A DNA stretch of 64,000 bases from Nibrella saemangeumensis. Its GTDB lineage: Bacteria; Bacteroidota; Bacteroidia; Cytophagales; Spirosomataceae. The notes beneath the pieces are model-generated. The model was not told the origin of the DNA, ran no database searches, and worked only from the letters and a program-made list of their open reading frames with translations. Each line of letters starts with the position of its first letter. Position 1 is the stretch's first letter. Shown piece by piece: positions 33,507 through 42,895 of this stretch. Both the position numbers and the translations under genes were made by a program. The stretch is taken from assembly GCF_039541915.1 (NCBI RefSeq), contig NZ_BAABHD010000084.1, forward strand, positions 372,001 through 436,000, in the 5' to 3' direction.

Positions 33507-34400
33507 CTAGAGAATATAGAACTCATTTGGTTTTGCCGGCTCCGGAACATCCGTCTCGTTTAAAAGCTGCCGGATATTGATTTCTATCGTTCGGGCGATT
33601 GCTGTTACCGATACATCGCTTGGACGGTTCCGGAATGGGTCCTGCAAGTGATAGGCACTTTTCTCGATTAGAAAAAATCCGACCGATATGACCAGCAGGA
33701 GCGGTATTTCAAAAATAATTCTGACGTCCTGTAAGGCAATAGATAACGTGACCACAAACAGGTAAATAATAAAATGCAGAAAGTGGCGGTATGTGGCCGG
33801 AAAAACGGTGCCGTTAATGCGCTCGGCTTTACCCATGGCATCAACCAGCCGGACCAGTGTGTTATCCAGTTGTAAGTGCGGGAAAATCTCTAACCTGTTG
33901 TTGCTGCGCAGGTCTCTGATATCCCTGGCATTAAGCTGAATAAGGGCCAGTGGCTTGTTGAGGTGCGTTTTTATATAGGACTGATCCGTTTCGGAAAGCA
34001 GATGACCGACACCTTCGACCGGATCCAACCCCCGCAGCGACTGACCCAGCGAATAGCACCAGGCAATCTGCCGGTAGGCTAGTTTCCGGATTAGGTCGGT
34101 CTCATCTCTTCCCAGCAGGGACTGCAACTGGATCACAAAGCTCCTCGAATCGTTGACAATCGCGCCCCATACTTTACGGGCCTCCCACCACCGGTCATAC
34201 GACTGGTTCATTTTGAACGATAACAGAATAGAGATAGCCGTTCCCAGAAAAGCCGGAATGGAGAGCGGCATTTCCGGCAGGTATCTGAACGACTTCTGGG
34301 TAAGCACGTTCGTTACTAAACCAATCAGTAGCACAACCAGAAGATCATATTTAACTTTGTTGGCTATGTACTTTAAAGGGATTTTTTTATCTAAAAGCAT
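33507..34400 (-). CDS. Bestrophin-like anion channel (UPF0187)
   Basis: 297 residues with four main hydrophobic helices. Family marks include SIPAFLGTAISILLSFKMNQSYDRWWEARKVWG near residue 46 (the bestrophin RWWEAR block) and a C-terminal segment HLQDPFRNRPSDVS near 250, including the conserved DPF. Bacterial bestrophins form pentameric pores; relatives in algae carry bicarbonate to carbonic anhydrases. The operon here with carbonic anhydrase points to a bicarbonate path in this organism, which is an inference. Confidence 0.88.
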   Translation of the reverse strand: MLLDKKIPLKYIANKVKYDLLVVLLIGLVTNVLTQKSFRYLPEMPLSIPAFLGTAISILLSFKMNQSYDRWWEARKVWGAIVNDSRSFVIQLQSLLGRDETDLIRKLAYRQIAWCYSLGQSLRGLDPVEGVGHLLSETDQSYIKTHLNKPLALIQLNARDIRDLRSNNRLEIFPHLQLDNTLVRLVDAMGKAERINGTVFPATYRHFLHFIIYLFVVTLSIALQDVRIIFEIPLLLVISVGFFLIEKSAYHLQDPFRNRPSDVSVTAIARTIEINIRQLLNETDVPEPAKPNEFYIL

Positions 34401-34799
34401 TGGTGAATGGCCTTTTCAACGTAACTGCTAAACACCCGTTCTGTTGCGCTGCCGTCCAGAAACTGAGGATAGAACACGCTGCTGCGGCCTTACTGGCTTG
34501 TGAATAGTGCCTGATAATCAATCCGATGCTTAACTGAATGGGTAAACTTCACCTGACCGCAATCTGAACGCTTTCAATAAAAAGAAGTAGCCTATCACCA
34601 TCCCAGATGCTAAAACCGATAACCGACCGATCAAAGAAAAAAAGTAAAGAATCGATTACGAAGTGTCATAACCTCTAAATTAGTCAATTAGTAGGGCCTG
34701 AATGGTACGCACAACCTGGCGTATTTTCCGTATTTACGACCTCGTTAGCTGAAGGGAGTACGTAGCGTTTTCTTCGTTTTCTTTGTGTCCTGCCGGCAA
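34401..34799. other. Gene-free interval upstream of the bestrophin operon
   Basis: No convincing gene, promoter consensus or terminator hairpin was found. A short minus-strand open stretch (about 34391-34489) has no usable start. Base composition is more A+T-rich than the genes around it. Confidence 0.4.
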
Positions 34800-35045
34800 T
34801 CACTCGTACCCAATCTCCGTCAGGTACGGCAAGTACGGCTCCAGTTTATCAGTGGAACGGAAGGCGGTTACCTGCCGAAGCTGGTTGGTATAGGCATCGT
34901 GGCGGAGTTCGACAAAGAAGTCGGCCAGGCTGTAGAGCAGGAAGATAAATTCGTCTTCGTACCGGTTCGCCAGCAGGTCGCCCTCGAAGTAGAGGACGTC
35001 CAACTGCTCGCTTTTGGGAAGTTCAGTAAAGTCGGCGGGGGCCAT
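34800..35045 (-). CDS. Small acidic hypothetical protein
   Basis: 81 residues from the ATG at 35045 (MAPADFTELPKSEQ); an upstream ATG at 35078 would add 11 residues. It is acidic and aromatic, with LDVLYFEGDLLANRYEDEFIFLLYSLADFFVEL in its centre. I do not recognise the family; the centre looks helical and could bind a partner. It lies 36 bases after the Gfo/Idh-type oxidoreductase stop on the same strand and may be cotranscribed. Confidence 0.6.
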   Translation of the reverse strand: MAPADFTELPKSEQLDVLYFEGDLLANRYEDEFIFLLYSLADFFVELRHDAYTNQLRQVTAFRSTDKLEPYLPYLTEIGYE

Positions 35046-35081
35046 GGTGTTTGGTATTAAGGGGCCAAAAATACGCAATCC

Positions 35082-36182
35082 TTACAGCTTTACGCGCTTG
35101 CCGGTGTCGGCCGCTCTATAAATGGCTTCGACAATGCGGATGTCGCGCAGCCCTTCTTCACCCGGTACCTGCATCGGTTTGTTCTGCATAATGCTCATGG
35201 CATCGTCGTCCATCTGCTTGGCCTGCTGAAAGGGAACCTGGTACTGGTGGTTAAACTGGCCCAGCGGGCTGCTGCCTTTTAGCCCGGCATAGCCCTGGTA
35301 AGGCTCAACACGGATGTCGCCTTTCTGGCAGTTGATGGTCAGGAAGTTGACGTTGCGGCCGAATGTCGTTTCAATATCAGCCATCACCCCGCCCGGAAAC
35401 TCCAGCGTGGCTACGCAGGTTTCGGCCAGCCCGTTTTTGTAGATCTCCGGCCGGGTGGTCGAGGTCTTCGCCGAAACCACGGCAATGGGTTCCATACCGG
35501 TACCCAGCCGGGCACTCTGGATGGAGTACACCCCCATGTCGTGCATGACTCCGCCCCCCATTTCTTTGATCTGCTTCCAGTGGTTAGTGCGGTTCTCGCG
35601 ATACCCGGCCGCCGAGCTCAGCTTCTGTACCTTGCCCAGCAGCTGCTGATTCACAATTTTGCGGTATTCCTGCGTGTTGGGTTCGTGCTGGAGCCGGTAG
35701 CCAATCGCCAGCGACTTTTTGTTCTTGCGGCAGGCATCGATCATGTCCTGGCACTCTCTGGCATACACCGCCATCGGCTTTTCGCACCAGACGTGCTTAC
35801 CCGCATTGGCCGCCCGGACTACGTATTCCCGGTGCATCGACGGCGGCAGTACCACATACACCACGTCAATGTCGGGGTTGTTGGCGATCTGGTCGAAGTT
35901 CTGGTAATTGTAGATGTTTTTGTCGGGGATGTTGTACTTCTGCTTCCAGGTTTCGGCTTTTGCCGGTGTGCCCGTTACAATTCCGGCGAGGTAGCAGTTT
36001 TTGGTCTGTTGCAGAGCCGGTGCCAGCAGGTCGGTGCTGTAGTAGCCGAGGCCTACCAGCGCTACGCCCAGGCGCTCTTTCTGCCGGCTGGTTGCCGCCA
36101 GTAATACATTGGGGGAAAACAGGGCGGAAGCACCGCCTAATGCCAGGGATTTGAGGACGTCTCTGCGGGAAAAGAAGGTCAT
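35082..36182 (-). CDS. Gfo/Idh/MocA-family oxidoreductase with Tat signal
   Basis: 366 residues. The N-terminus SRRDVLKSLALGGASALF is a twin-arginine signal, so the enzyme is exported folded with its cofactor, as known for glucose-fructose oxidoreductase. The Rossmann motif VALVGLGYYST begins near residue 40, and VWCEKPMAV holds the family EKP Lys. MGGGVMHDMGVYSIQ supplies the conserved Asp and the position of the usual His. It probably oxidises or reduces a sugar using tightly bound NADP. Substrate unknown. Confidence 0.88.
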   Translation of the reverse strand: MTFFSRRDVLKSLALGGASALFSPNVLLAATSRQKERLGVALVGLGYYSTDLLAPALQQTKNCYLAGIVTGTPAKAETWKQKYNIPDKNIYNYQNFDQIANNPDIDVVYVVLPPSMHREYVVRAANAGKHVWCEKPMAVYARECQDMIDACRKNKKSLAIGYRLQHEPNTQEYRKIVNQQLLGKVQKLSSAAGYRENRTNHWKQIKEMGGGVMHDMGVYSIQSARLGTGMEPIAVVSAKTSTTRPEIYKNGLAETCVATLEFPGGVMADIETTFGRNVNFLTINCQKGDIRVEPYQGYAGLKGSSPLGQFNHQYQVPFQQAKQMDDDAMSIMQNKPMQVPGEEGLRDIRIVEAIYRAADTGKRVKL

Positions 36183-36395
36183 TGATTGGGGAGTTTGGAT
36201 TGCTGGAGGCTAAATAAAGCGAAAAGCAGGGAAAAGACAAGTTTGTGTATGGGTTGCCCCCCTGCTGATCCGGACTGGAGACTACCTAATCAGCGCCAGG
36301 CACGGTGTTACCAGTAACTAAGGTTTTCCGCTGAAAAGCAGGATGAGATAAACTGAGTTGCCGCCTGCGCTGTTTACCTGGAAAATACTCGCGCT

Positions 36396-37097
36396 ATGAA
36401 ATCATCCACAAAGGTGTCGTGTCTGATACCTTTTTACAATGAAGGAGAGCGGGTCTTTGACGTCCTGGATGTAGTAACGAAAGTTCAACAAATTGATAAA
36501 ATTATTTGCATTGACGACGGTTCTGAAGATACCGCTTACCGAGATATACAGAAGAAATACCCGGACGTGGAGGTGCTGCGTCTCGCCCAGAATGGAGGGA
36601 AGACGGCCGCCATTAAAGCGGGACTGGAAAACGTAGATACCGACTTTGTGCTCCTGATGGATGCCGACCTACAGAACGTTGACCGCCGGGAGCTGGTGAA
36701 AGCCATTCGGGCGGTTCAGCGCTACCCGTTCGTCGATATGGTCATTCTGCGCCGGGTATACGCCGACTGGTTTGTAAAGTTTAACCGGGGCGACATCCTG
36801 CTGTCGGGTGAGCGCATCATCCGGACCAGTGACCTGCGGGCCGTCCTTGAACAGCCGGTGGAGGGCTTTCAGCTCGAAATGGCCATCAACGAATACATGC
36901 AGGAGCAGAGCAAGATGGTTCGCTGGTTTCCGTGGTCGGCTACCAATACCTACAAAATGGAAAAACGCGGACCGGTGGAGGGCTTCATCCACGATTTCAA
37001 GATGTACGCCCATATCCTGCAATATGTCGGACCTGTAGGTTTTGTGAAGCAGGTCGTGACTTTTGGCCGGCGCCCCATGCGGCTACCAAGTAAATAA
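36396..37097 (+). CDS. Glycosyltransferase family 2 protein
   Basis: 233 residues, GT-A fold. The nucleotide-sugar binding region reads SCLIPFYNEGERV at the start, IICIDDGSED near residue 34 and LLMDADLQN near 86 (the DxD-like metal site). There is no membrane helix, so it works in the cytoplasm or on the membrane surface. Similar short GT2 proteins build polysaccharides or glycolipids. The acceptor is unknown and no sugar-pathway genes lie next to it. Confidence 0.85.
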   Translation: MKSSTKVSCLIPFYNEGERVFDVLDVVTKVQQIDKIICIDDGSEDTAYRDIQKKYPDVEVLRLAQNGGKTAAIKAGLENVDTDFVLLMDADLQNVDRRELVKAIRAVQRYPFVDMVILRRVYADWFVKFNRGDILLSGERIIRTSDLRAVLEQPVEGFQLEMAINEYMQEQSKMVRWFPWSATNTYKMEKRGPVEGFIHDFKMYAHILQYVGPVGFVKQVVTFGRRPMRLPSK

Positions 37098-37102
37098 TAC
37101 TG

Positions 37103-37124
37103 CCCCACCCCGTTCGGGGTGGGG
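37103..37124. terminator. G+C-rich hairpin between convergent genes
   Basis: CCCCACCCC / GGGGTGGGG with a GTTC loop, 6 bases after the glycosyltransferase stop and 5 bases before the end of moeA. No T run on the plus side. Confidence 0.6.
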
Positions 37125-37128
37125 GTAA

Positions 37129-38331
37129 TCAAATTTCCCCAAACAGCAGCACCGGATAGACCTCGCCGGCAGCAAACTCCGACTGGTCTGCGGGGAGCTC
37201 CATAAACCCGTTGGCGTCAATGAGATTAGCGTAGTCGCCGGAGCCGCTGCCGGGCAAGGGGTACGCAAGCTGACTGCCGTCCGGCTGGCTGGTAAGCCTG
37301 ACCGGCAGAAAGTACGTTAAGGCAGGTTTGAAAAGAACCTGCTCCGCCAGGGTGGCATATCGCGTGGATTCCGGTTGCCCCTTCATGGATGCGTTCAGAA
37401 AGGGTAGCAGGTAGCGGAAAAGGCACATGGTCGTAGAGACTGGATTGCCGGGTAAGCCAAAAACCACTTTACCGGTATCCGTTGTGCCGAACCAGAGCGG
37501 TTTACCGGGACGCTGGGCAATCTTGTGAAAGCGTTCGCGAACGCCAAGCGCCATCATGACCGCCGGGACAAAATCGGCCATCCCCGCCGATACCCCTCCG
37601 CTCAGGATCAGCAGATCATTTTCTGCCAGAATCGATGACAGCCCTCTGGTCATTTTCTCCTGATCGTCGGGCAGATGGTTCAGCGAAGTTTCTATGCCCA
37701 GTGTCAGCAGGGCCGCCTGCAGCATATAGGTGTTGGAGCCGCGAATCTGGTGGGGGAGAGGCATTTCGTCGACGCCCACCAGTTCGTCACCGGTAGAGAT
37801 GAGAGCAACCCGCGGGCGGGCGCTGACCGCAACCGTTGGTTTACCAACCGAGGCTAATACCGCGATTTCGGTAGGGCGGAGCCGGGTACCGGTGGTGAGC
37901 AGCACTTCGCCGGCCTGCCGGTCGGTTGCCTGGCGGTGAACATTCTGGCCGACAGAAATTTCCTCAATCGTGATCGTAGCCATGCCGTTTTCCGTTGTAA
38001 GGTCTTCGTACCGTATAACGGTATCCGTGCCGTCGGGCAGTACGGCCCCGGTCATGACCTCCAGACATTCGTTTGCCGAGGTCAGGCTGAACAGCGGCTG
38101 GCCGGCAAACTGCGTGCCGGCAATGGGAAAGGTCCGTTGCCCGCTGGCAAAGGCCTCGTAGCGGATGGCAATCCCATCCATCGTTACCCGGTCGAATGGC
38201 GGGAAATCGCGGTCTGCCTGGATGTCTTCCCGCAGGATACGGCCAACGGCTCTGGTTAGCGGAACGGTTTCGGCGGGCAGCGGATGACTATGGCTGAGAA
38301 TGTGGGAGAGGGCTTCGGTAACAGATAGCAT
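37129..38331 (-). CDS. moeA: Molybdopterin molybdotransferase
   Basis: 400 residues, usual MoeA length. MoeA inserts molybdate into adenylated molybdopterin, the last common step of molybdenum cofactor synthesis. Family blocks are DRVTMDGIAIR near residue 46, TGAVLPDGTDTVIRYED near 91, ALISTGDEL near 180 and LSGGVSAGMADFVP near 245, then VVFGLPGNPVS near 290. moaC and a mobA-type gene lie 20 kb away in the same window; the remaining moa genes are not here. Confidence 0.93.
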   Translation of the reverse strand: MLSVTEALSHILSHSHPLPAETVPLTRAVGRILREDIQADRDFPPFDRVTMDGIAIRYEAFASGQRTFPIAGTQFAGQPLFSLTSANECLEVMTGAVLPDGTDTVIRYEDLTTENGMATITIEEISVGQNVHRQATDRQAGEVLLTTGTRLRPTEIAVLASVGKPTVAVSARPRVALISTGDELVGVDEMPLPHQIRGSNTYMLQAALLTLGIETSLNHLPDDQEKMTRGLSSILAENDLLILSGGVSAGMADFVPAVMMALGVRERFHKIAQRPGKPLWFGTTDTGKVVFGLPGNPVSTTMCLFRYLLPFLNASMKGQPESTRYATLAEQVLFKPALTYFLPVRLTSQPDGSQLAYPLPGSGSGDYANLIDANGFMELPADQSEFAAGEVYPVLLFGEI

Positions 38332-38499
38332 GCTGGGGTTGGTTGACTCGGTGACTGTAAAACGGGTAAATAAACGGATTGCGTGGTCAAATTACTATTT
38401 CCTGTTGATTTGCGCTAAAGTATAGCCGCCAATTTGGCTGCAACGGTTTTTCTTCTAATTTTAACCTGAATATTCCTAAACGCTTACCGGGTAGTTCTT

Positions 38500-41364
38500 A
38501 TGTGCCAGTTTCGCTTGCTTTTTATCTCTGTTCTGTCTGCGCTGCTTTCGTTGCCTGCCGCTTACAGCCAGCCGCCCAAACCTACGCCAAACCAGGCGAC
38601 CGAAAAAGTAGACCGTGATTATGAGCTGGAAGCGACCATGCTGGGTTACTTTGGTAAAGACGGAGCCCGTAATCCTACGCTCAAAGCCAACAAAGGGGAC
38701 CGGGTTCGCATTACTATCACTAATGGCGAGCAGATGACGCACGACATTGCACTGGAGAAGTCGGGGGTGAAAAGCAAGACGCTTCAGGAAAAAGGCACCC
38801 GTACCAGTATCACCTTTACAGCGGGGCAAAGTGATACCTATTACTGTACTGTACCAGGGCACCGGACGGCCGGCATGGTCGGCAGTTTTCAGGTGGTGGA
38901 TGGTGTGATCTCCGATGTCACGGTAGCCGGGCAGATACCGGTGAAAAACGGGCAACCGGTTAACCTCAATTTTGAGACGGGCAGCCTGAAAGACTGGACC
39001 GCTACCGGCGATGCCTTCACCAATCCGCTGGTCAGCCAGGAGCCTTCGCCGGTTCACGAAAAAGATATGGTCATCGGTCGGGAAGGGACGTATTTTCTGA
39101 GCAGCGGGGGTAATGTCAACTACAAACTTACCGGCACCTTAACCTCGGTACCCTTTACCGTTACCCAGCCTTTTGCTGCGTTCCGCGTGTCGGGCGGTGC
39201 CTTGCAGGACACCCGCGTCGAACTGGTACAGGCAGACAATAATAAAGTGATCTTTCTGATTACCGGGCAGGGGCGGGCCACCCTCCAGCCGGTGGTGGTT
39301 GATCTGCAACCTTACCTGAACAAAGGTATTTTTATCCGGATCATTGATAATGAGACAGGTATCTCACAAATACCGTATATACCCAACGACAAGTGGGCAC
39401 ACATCAATTTTGATGATTTTCGCTTTTACGCCAGCCGTCCCGACTTTCCCAATGAACTGAAGCAAAAGGACATCATCATTCTGCCGCCCCTCGATCCTGT
39501 GCTGAACGCCGGCCTTTCCGGCACCGATGCGGCTAAGGCGATGACCCCGCCGAAAGGGTTTAACGTAACGCTGGCAGCCGCCGAGCCGGACATTATTCGC
39601 CCCATTGCATTTACCATCGACTGGCGGGGCCGGCTGTGGGTAGTGGAAGGGCACACCTATCCTGTACCGGCACCGGAAGGACAGGGCCGCGACCGTATCC
39701 TGATCTTTGAGGATACCAATGGCGATGGCACACTCGACAAGCGAAAAGTCTTCATGGAAGGGTTGAACCTGGTCAGCGGTATCGAAGTCGGCATGGGTGG
39801 GGTATGGCTCGGGGCGGCACCGTACCTGTTGTTTATTCCGGCCGATTTTAAAAACGATAAGCCTGCTGGTGCTCCGCAAAAACTGCTCGACGGCTGGGGT
39901 ACCCAGGATACCCACGAAACCCTGAACAGCCTGCGCTGGGGACCCGACGGCTGGCTGTACGGTAACCACGGCGTTTTTACCCATTCCAACGTAGGGAAGC
40001 CGGGCGCGCCGGACGCAGAGCGAACAAAGATTAACGCAGGTGTCTGGCGGTACCACCCGACACTGCACCAGTTTGAAGTATTTGCCGAAGGGACCAGTAA
40101 CCCCTGGGGCATCGACTTCAACGACTATGGGCATGCGTTCATTACGGCCTGCGTGATCCCGCATATGTACCACATGATCCAGGGCGGGCGTTACCAGCGG
40201 CAGGCCGGCAAGCATTTTAACCCCTACACCTACGACGACATCAAGACCCATGGAGACCATGTACACTGGGTGGGCGAACGGGGGCCTCATGCCGGTAACT
40301 TCCGGTCGGCCTCGGCGGGTGGTGGCCACGCCCATGCCGGGGCGATGGTGTACCTGGGCGGCAGCTGGCCGCAGGAGTACCGGAACACCATTTTCATGAA
40401 CAACATCAACGGCGCCCGGCTGAATAACGACCAGCCCAACCGCGCCGGGTCGGGTTATCAGGTTAGCCATAGACCCGATTTTCTGGCCATGAATGATTCG
40501 TGGTCGCAATGGCTGAATATGAAATACGATGCCAGCGGATCGGTGTTCGCGATCGACTGGTACGATAAGAACCAGTGCCACAGTTCCAACCCGGATGTAC
40601 ATGACAAAACACTGGGCCGGATTTTCAAGATCACCCACGAGAATGACAAATGGGTGCAGGTTGATCTGGCAAAGGCGTCGGATCTGGAACTGGTGAATTA
40701 CCAACTGCACCCGAACGAATGGTATGTGCGGCAGGCCAGAATGCTTTTGCAGGAGCGGGGGCCTAACAAAAAAGTGCATAAAGCCCTGAAGGACATGCTG
40801 GCGAAAAATCCGGATGTCACCCGGAAGCTCCGGGCGCTCTGGGCCCTGCACGTGACCAAAGGCCTAACCGAAAAGGATCTGACGGATTTGCTGGCCAATG
40901 ACAACGAATACGTCAGAAGCTGGGCCGTTCAGCTACTGGCAGAGGATAAAAGTGTTGCGCCTGAAACGTTGAAGCGTCTGACCGCAATAGCCCAGTCCGA
41001 CAACTCGGCGCTGGTGCGGCTTTACCTGACATCGGCCATGCTCCGGCTGGAGCCGGCTCAGCGGTGGGGAGTAGTAGAGGCATTGGCTCAGCGGACGGAG
41101 GATAAAGACGATCATAATCAGCCACTGATGGTCTGGTATGCCGCCGAGCCGCTGGCTGCGGTAGACGCGAAGCGGGCGTTGCAACTGGCCGAAAAAGCTA
41201 AACTGCCAAAGATTTTGCCGTACACTATCCAACGCATCGGGGCCATTGGTTCAGAGGATTCAAAAAAACTGCTGCGCGAGTACAACGACCGGCTAGGCAA
41301 GCTGGATCATTCGCACCAGAACCACGAAATTCAGATGCTAATCAGCAAAGCGTTGGAGAAGTAG
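38500..41364 (+). CDS. Cupredoxin-fused PVC-type propeller protein with HEAT-like tail
   Basis: 954 residues, exported (signal peptide ending LPAAYSQ). Residues about 40-135 form a type-1 copper domain with ligands His81, Cys116, His121 and Met126 (C-x4-H-x4-M). Residues about 150-320 look like a jelly-roll binding domain. From about 345 a propeller typical of PVC-type membrane-bound dehydrogenases follows (LWVVEGHTYP, DTNGDGTLDKRKVF, SLRWGPDGWLYGNHG), and the last 200 residues are HEAT-like helices. Relatives usually end with a c-type haem domain (CxxCH); none is present. The copper domain may take its place as the electron carrier. Substrate unknown, perhaps a sugar. Confidence 0.8.
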   Translation: MCQFRLLFISVLSALLSLPAAYSQPPKPTPNQATEKVDRDYELEATMLGYFGKDGARNPTLKANKGDRVRITITNGEQMTHDIALEKSGVKSKTLQEKGTRTSITFTAGQSDTYYCTVPGHRTAGMVGSFQVVDGVISDVTVAGQIPVKNGQPVNLNFETGSLKDWTATGDAFTNPLVSQEPSPVHEKDMVIGREGTYFLSSGGNVNYKLTGTLTSVPFTVTQPFAAFRVSGGALQDTRVELVQADNNKVIFLITGQGRATLQPVVVDLQPYLNKGIFIRIIDNETGISQIPYIPNDKWAHINFDDFRFYASRPDFPNELKQKDIIILPPLDPVLNAGLSGTDAAKAMTPPKGFNVTLAAAEPDIIRPIAFTIDWRGRLWVVEGHTYPVPAPEGQGRDRILIFEDTNGDGTLDKRKVFMEGLNLVSGIEVGMGGVWLGAAPYLLFIPADFKNDKPAGAPQKLLDGWGTQDTHETLNSLRWGPDGWLYGNHGVFTHSNVGKPGAPDAERTKINAGVWRYHPTLHQFEVFAEGTSNPWGIDFNDYGHAFITACVIPHMYHMIQGGRYQRQAGKHFNPYTYDDIKTHGDHVHWVGERGPHAGNFRSASAGGGHAHAGAMVYLGGSWPQEYRNTIFMNNINGARLNNDQPNRAGSGYQVSHRPDFLAMNDSWSQWLNMKYDASGSVFAIDWYDKNQCHSSNPDVHDKTLGRIFKITHENDKWVQVDLAKASDLELVNYQLHPNEWYVRQARMLLQERGPNKKVHKALKDMLAKNPDVTRKLRALWALHVTKGLTEKDLTDLLANDNEYVRSWAVQLLAEDKSVAPETLKRLTAIAQSDNSALVRLYLTSAMLRLEPAQRWGVVEALAQRTEDKDDHNQPLMVWYAAEPLAAVDAKRALQLAEKAKLPKILPYTIQRIGAIGSEDSKKLLREYNDRLGKLDHSHQNHEIQMLISKALEK

Positions 41365-41457
41365 AATTTCGTGTTTTTGTAGTCCCGAAGAATGAGGGAT
41401 GACAAAATAACAGGATGATAAAGCTTGATTTTCGAATATCAACATATCCTTAACCAG

Positions 41458-42738
41458 ATGAATCTGAACACACCAATGAATAGAAACGGATGGCGAATGC
41501 TGATGAGCTTATGCTTGTTGGGCTGGGCCACGCTAGCAAACGGTCAGGCTGATAATCAATCCAAAGAAATATTCAAAATACGCCAGCAGCAGGCAGCCAA
41601 TCAGGCCACAAAAGCTCCAGACAAACCGGCCCTTCCGGAAGGCAATTTTAAGAAGACAACCCTTACCCGCGACTTCATCTCCGAAGGGGTAGCGGTGGCC
41701 GACCTGAACAAAGATGGCAAGATGGACATTGTGGCCGGCTACTACTGGTTTGAAGCCCCCAACTGGACCCGGCACGAGATGGCTCCCTCCCGCGTGTTTG
41801 ATCCGCGCAAGGAGTACAGCAATTCGTTCCTCAATCTGGGTATGGATGTGAACCAGGACGGCTGGGATGATGTAGTAATCGTCGACTTCCCCGGTAAACC
41901 GGGCTTCTGGTTTGAGAACCCAAAGAACAAATCCGGTGAATGGAAGAAGCACATTCTGGCCGATTCGGTAGGCATAGCCAATGAGTCACCCGCGTTCGTT
42001 GACATCGATGGCGACGGCCGGCTGGATATTCTCTGCGGAGATCCGGCCAAAAAGCAGATTATCTGGCTGAAATCACCCTCCAAACCCGGCGAAACTGCCT
42101 GGAAGCGGTTTGCGCTGAGTCAGGAAAAAGTACCCGGCACCGAGCCGTTTTCGCACGGCATCGGCTACGGTGATATCAATAAAGATGGCATCAATGATGT
42201 AATCGTGCGGGAAGGCTGGTTTGAAGGTACAAAAGATACTAAAGCAGGCAGCTGGGTGTTTCACCCGGCCAGCCTGGGCGAACCCTGCTCGCATATGCAG
42301 GTGCTGGACGTGAATGGCGACGGCAAGAATGACGTGGTCAGTGCGTCGGCGCACGCCCTGGGTGTCTGGTGGCACGAGCAGGTGAACGATGAGCAGGGTA
42401 ATATCAATTTCCGGACCCACCTGATAAGCAATACCACGGCCCAAACACATGCTTCTATCATGGCTGATCTGAACGCCGACGGCCGTAAGGACTACATCAC
42501 CGGCAAGCGCTTTCTGGCTCATCATGGCCGCGACCCCGGCGACAGCGACCCCGCTATTCTGATGTGGTTTGAATTTACGCCCGGTAAGGAGCCTTATTAT
42601 AAAGAGCACATTATTGATAACGATTCAGGTGCCGGCCTGAACATCACGGTCCGCGACATGAACGGTGACCGCAAACCGGATATTATTGTTGCCAATAAAA
42701 ACGGGGTTTTCCTGTTGGAGAACCAGATTGGAAAGTAG
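41458..42738 (+). CDS. FG-GAP/VCBS repeat protein, exported
   Basis: 426 residues from the ATG at 41458; the ATG at 41476 is also possible. A signal peptide (LCLLGWATLANGQ) precedes seven calcium-binding propeller repeats: VADLNKDGKMDIV, DVNQDGWDDVV, DIDGDGRLDIL, DINKDGINDVI, DVNGDGKNDVV, DLNADGRKDYI and DMNGDRKPDII. Seven blades suggest one closed integrin-alpha-like propeller. It follows the propeller dehydrogenase by 93 bases on the same strand, so the two may work on the same substrate. Not known to be an enzyme. Confidence 0.85.
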   Translation: MNLNTPMNRNGWRMLMSLCLLGWATLANGQADNQSKEIFKIRQQQAANQATKAPDKPALPEGNFKKTTLTRDFISEGVAVADLNKDGKMDIVAGYYWFEAPNWTRHEMAPSRVFDPRKEYSNSFLNLGMDVNQDGWDDVVIVDFPGKPGFWFENPKNKSGEWKKHILADSVGIANESPAFVDIDGDGRLDILCGDPAKKQIIWLKSPSKPGETAWKRFALSQEKVPGTEPFSHGIGYGDINKDGINDVIVREGWFEGTKDTKAGSWVFHPASLGEPCSHMQVLDVNGDGKNDVVSASAHALGVWWHEQVNDEQGNINFRTHLISNTTAQTHASIMADLNADGRKDYITGKRFLAHHGRDPGDSDPAILMWFEFTPGKEPYYKEHIIDNDSGAGLNITVRDMNGDRKPDIIVANKNGVFLLENQIGK

Positions 42739-42895
42739 CGGGAAAGGTTGCGTTTTTTCGGCCTGATAAATCAGGGGGAAAGTGTGCGCTTCCGCTCAGT
42801 AAAAAATAAACTTATTTGCCTTATAGGCTAAAGGTCTGCTTTGGTTAGGGTATCTAAAGTCGGCCATTCGACGCAGGATTTCGGAAGTACCGGTT

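Noticed and set aside
34391..34489. Short minus-strand open stretch just upstream of the bestrophin gene
   Set aside because: No usable start codon context and no recognisable protein; too short to support.
39364..40851. A 495-codon antisense open frame inside the propeller dehydrogenase gene
   Set aside because: The sense frame has clear domains; the antisense product has no recognisable motif and arises from G+C-rich codon positions.
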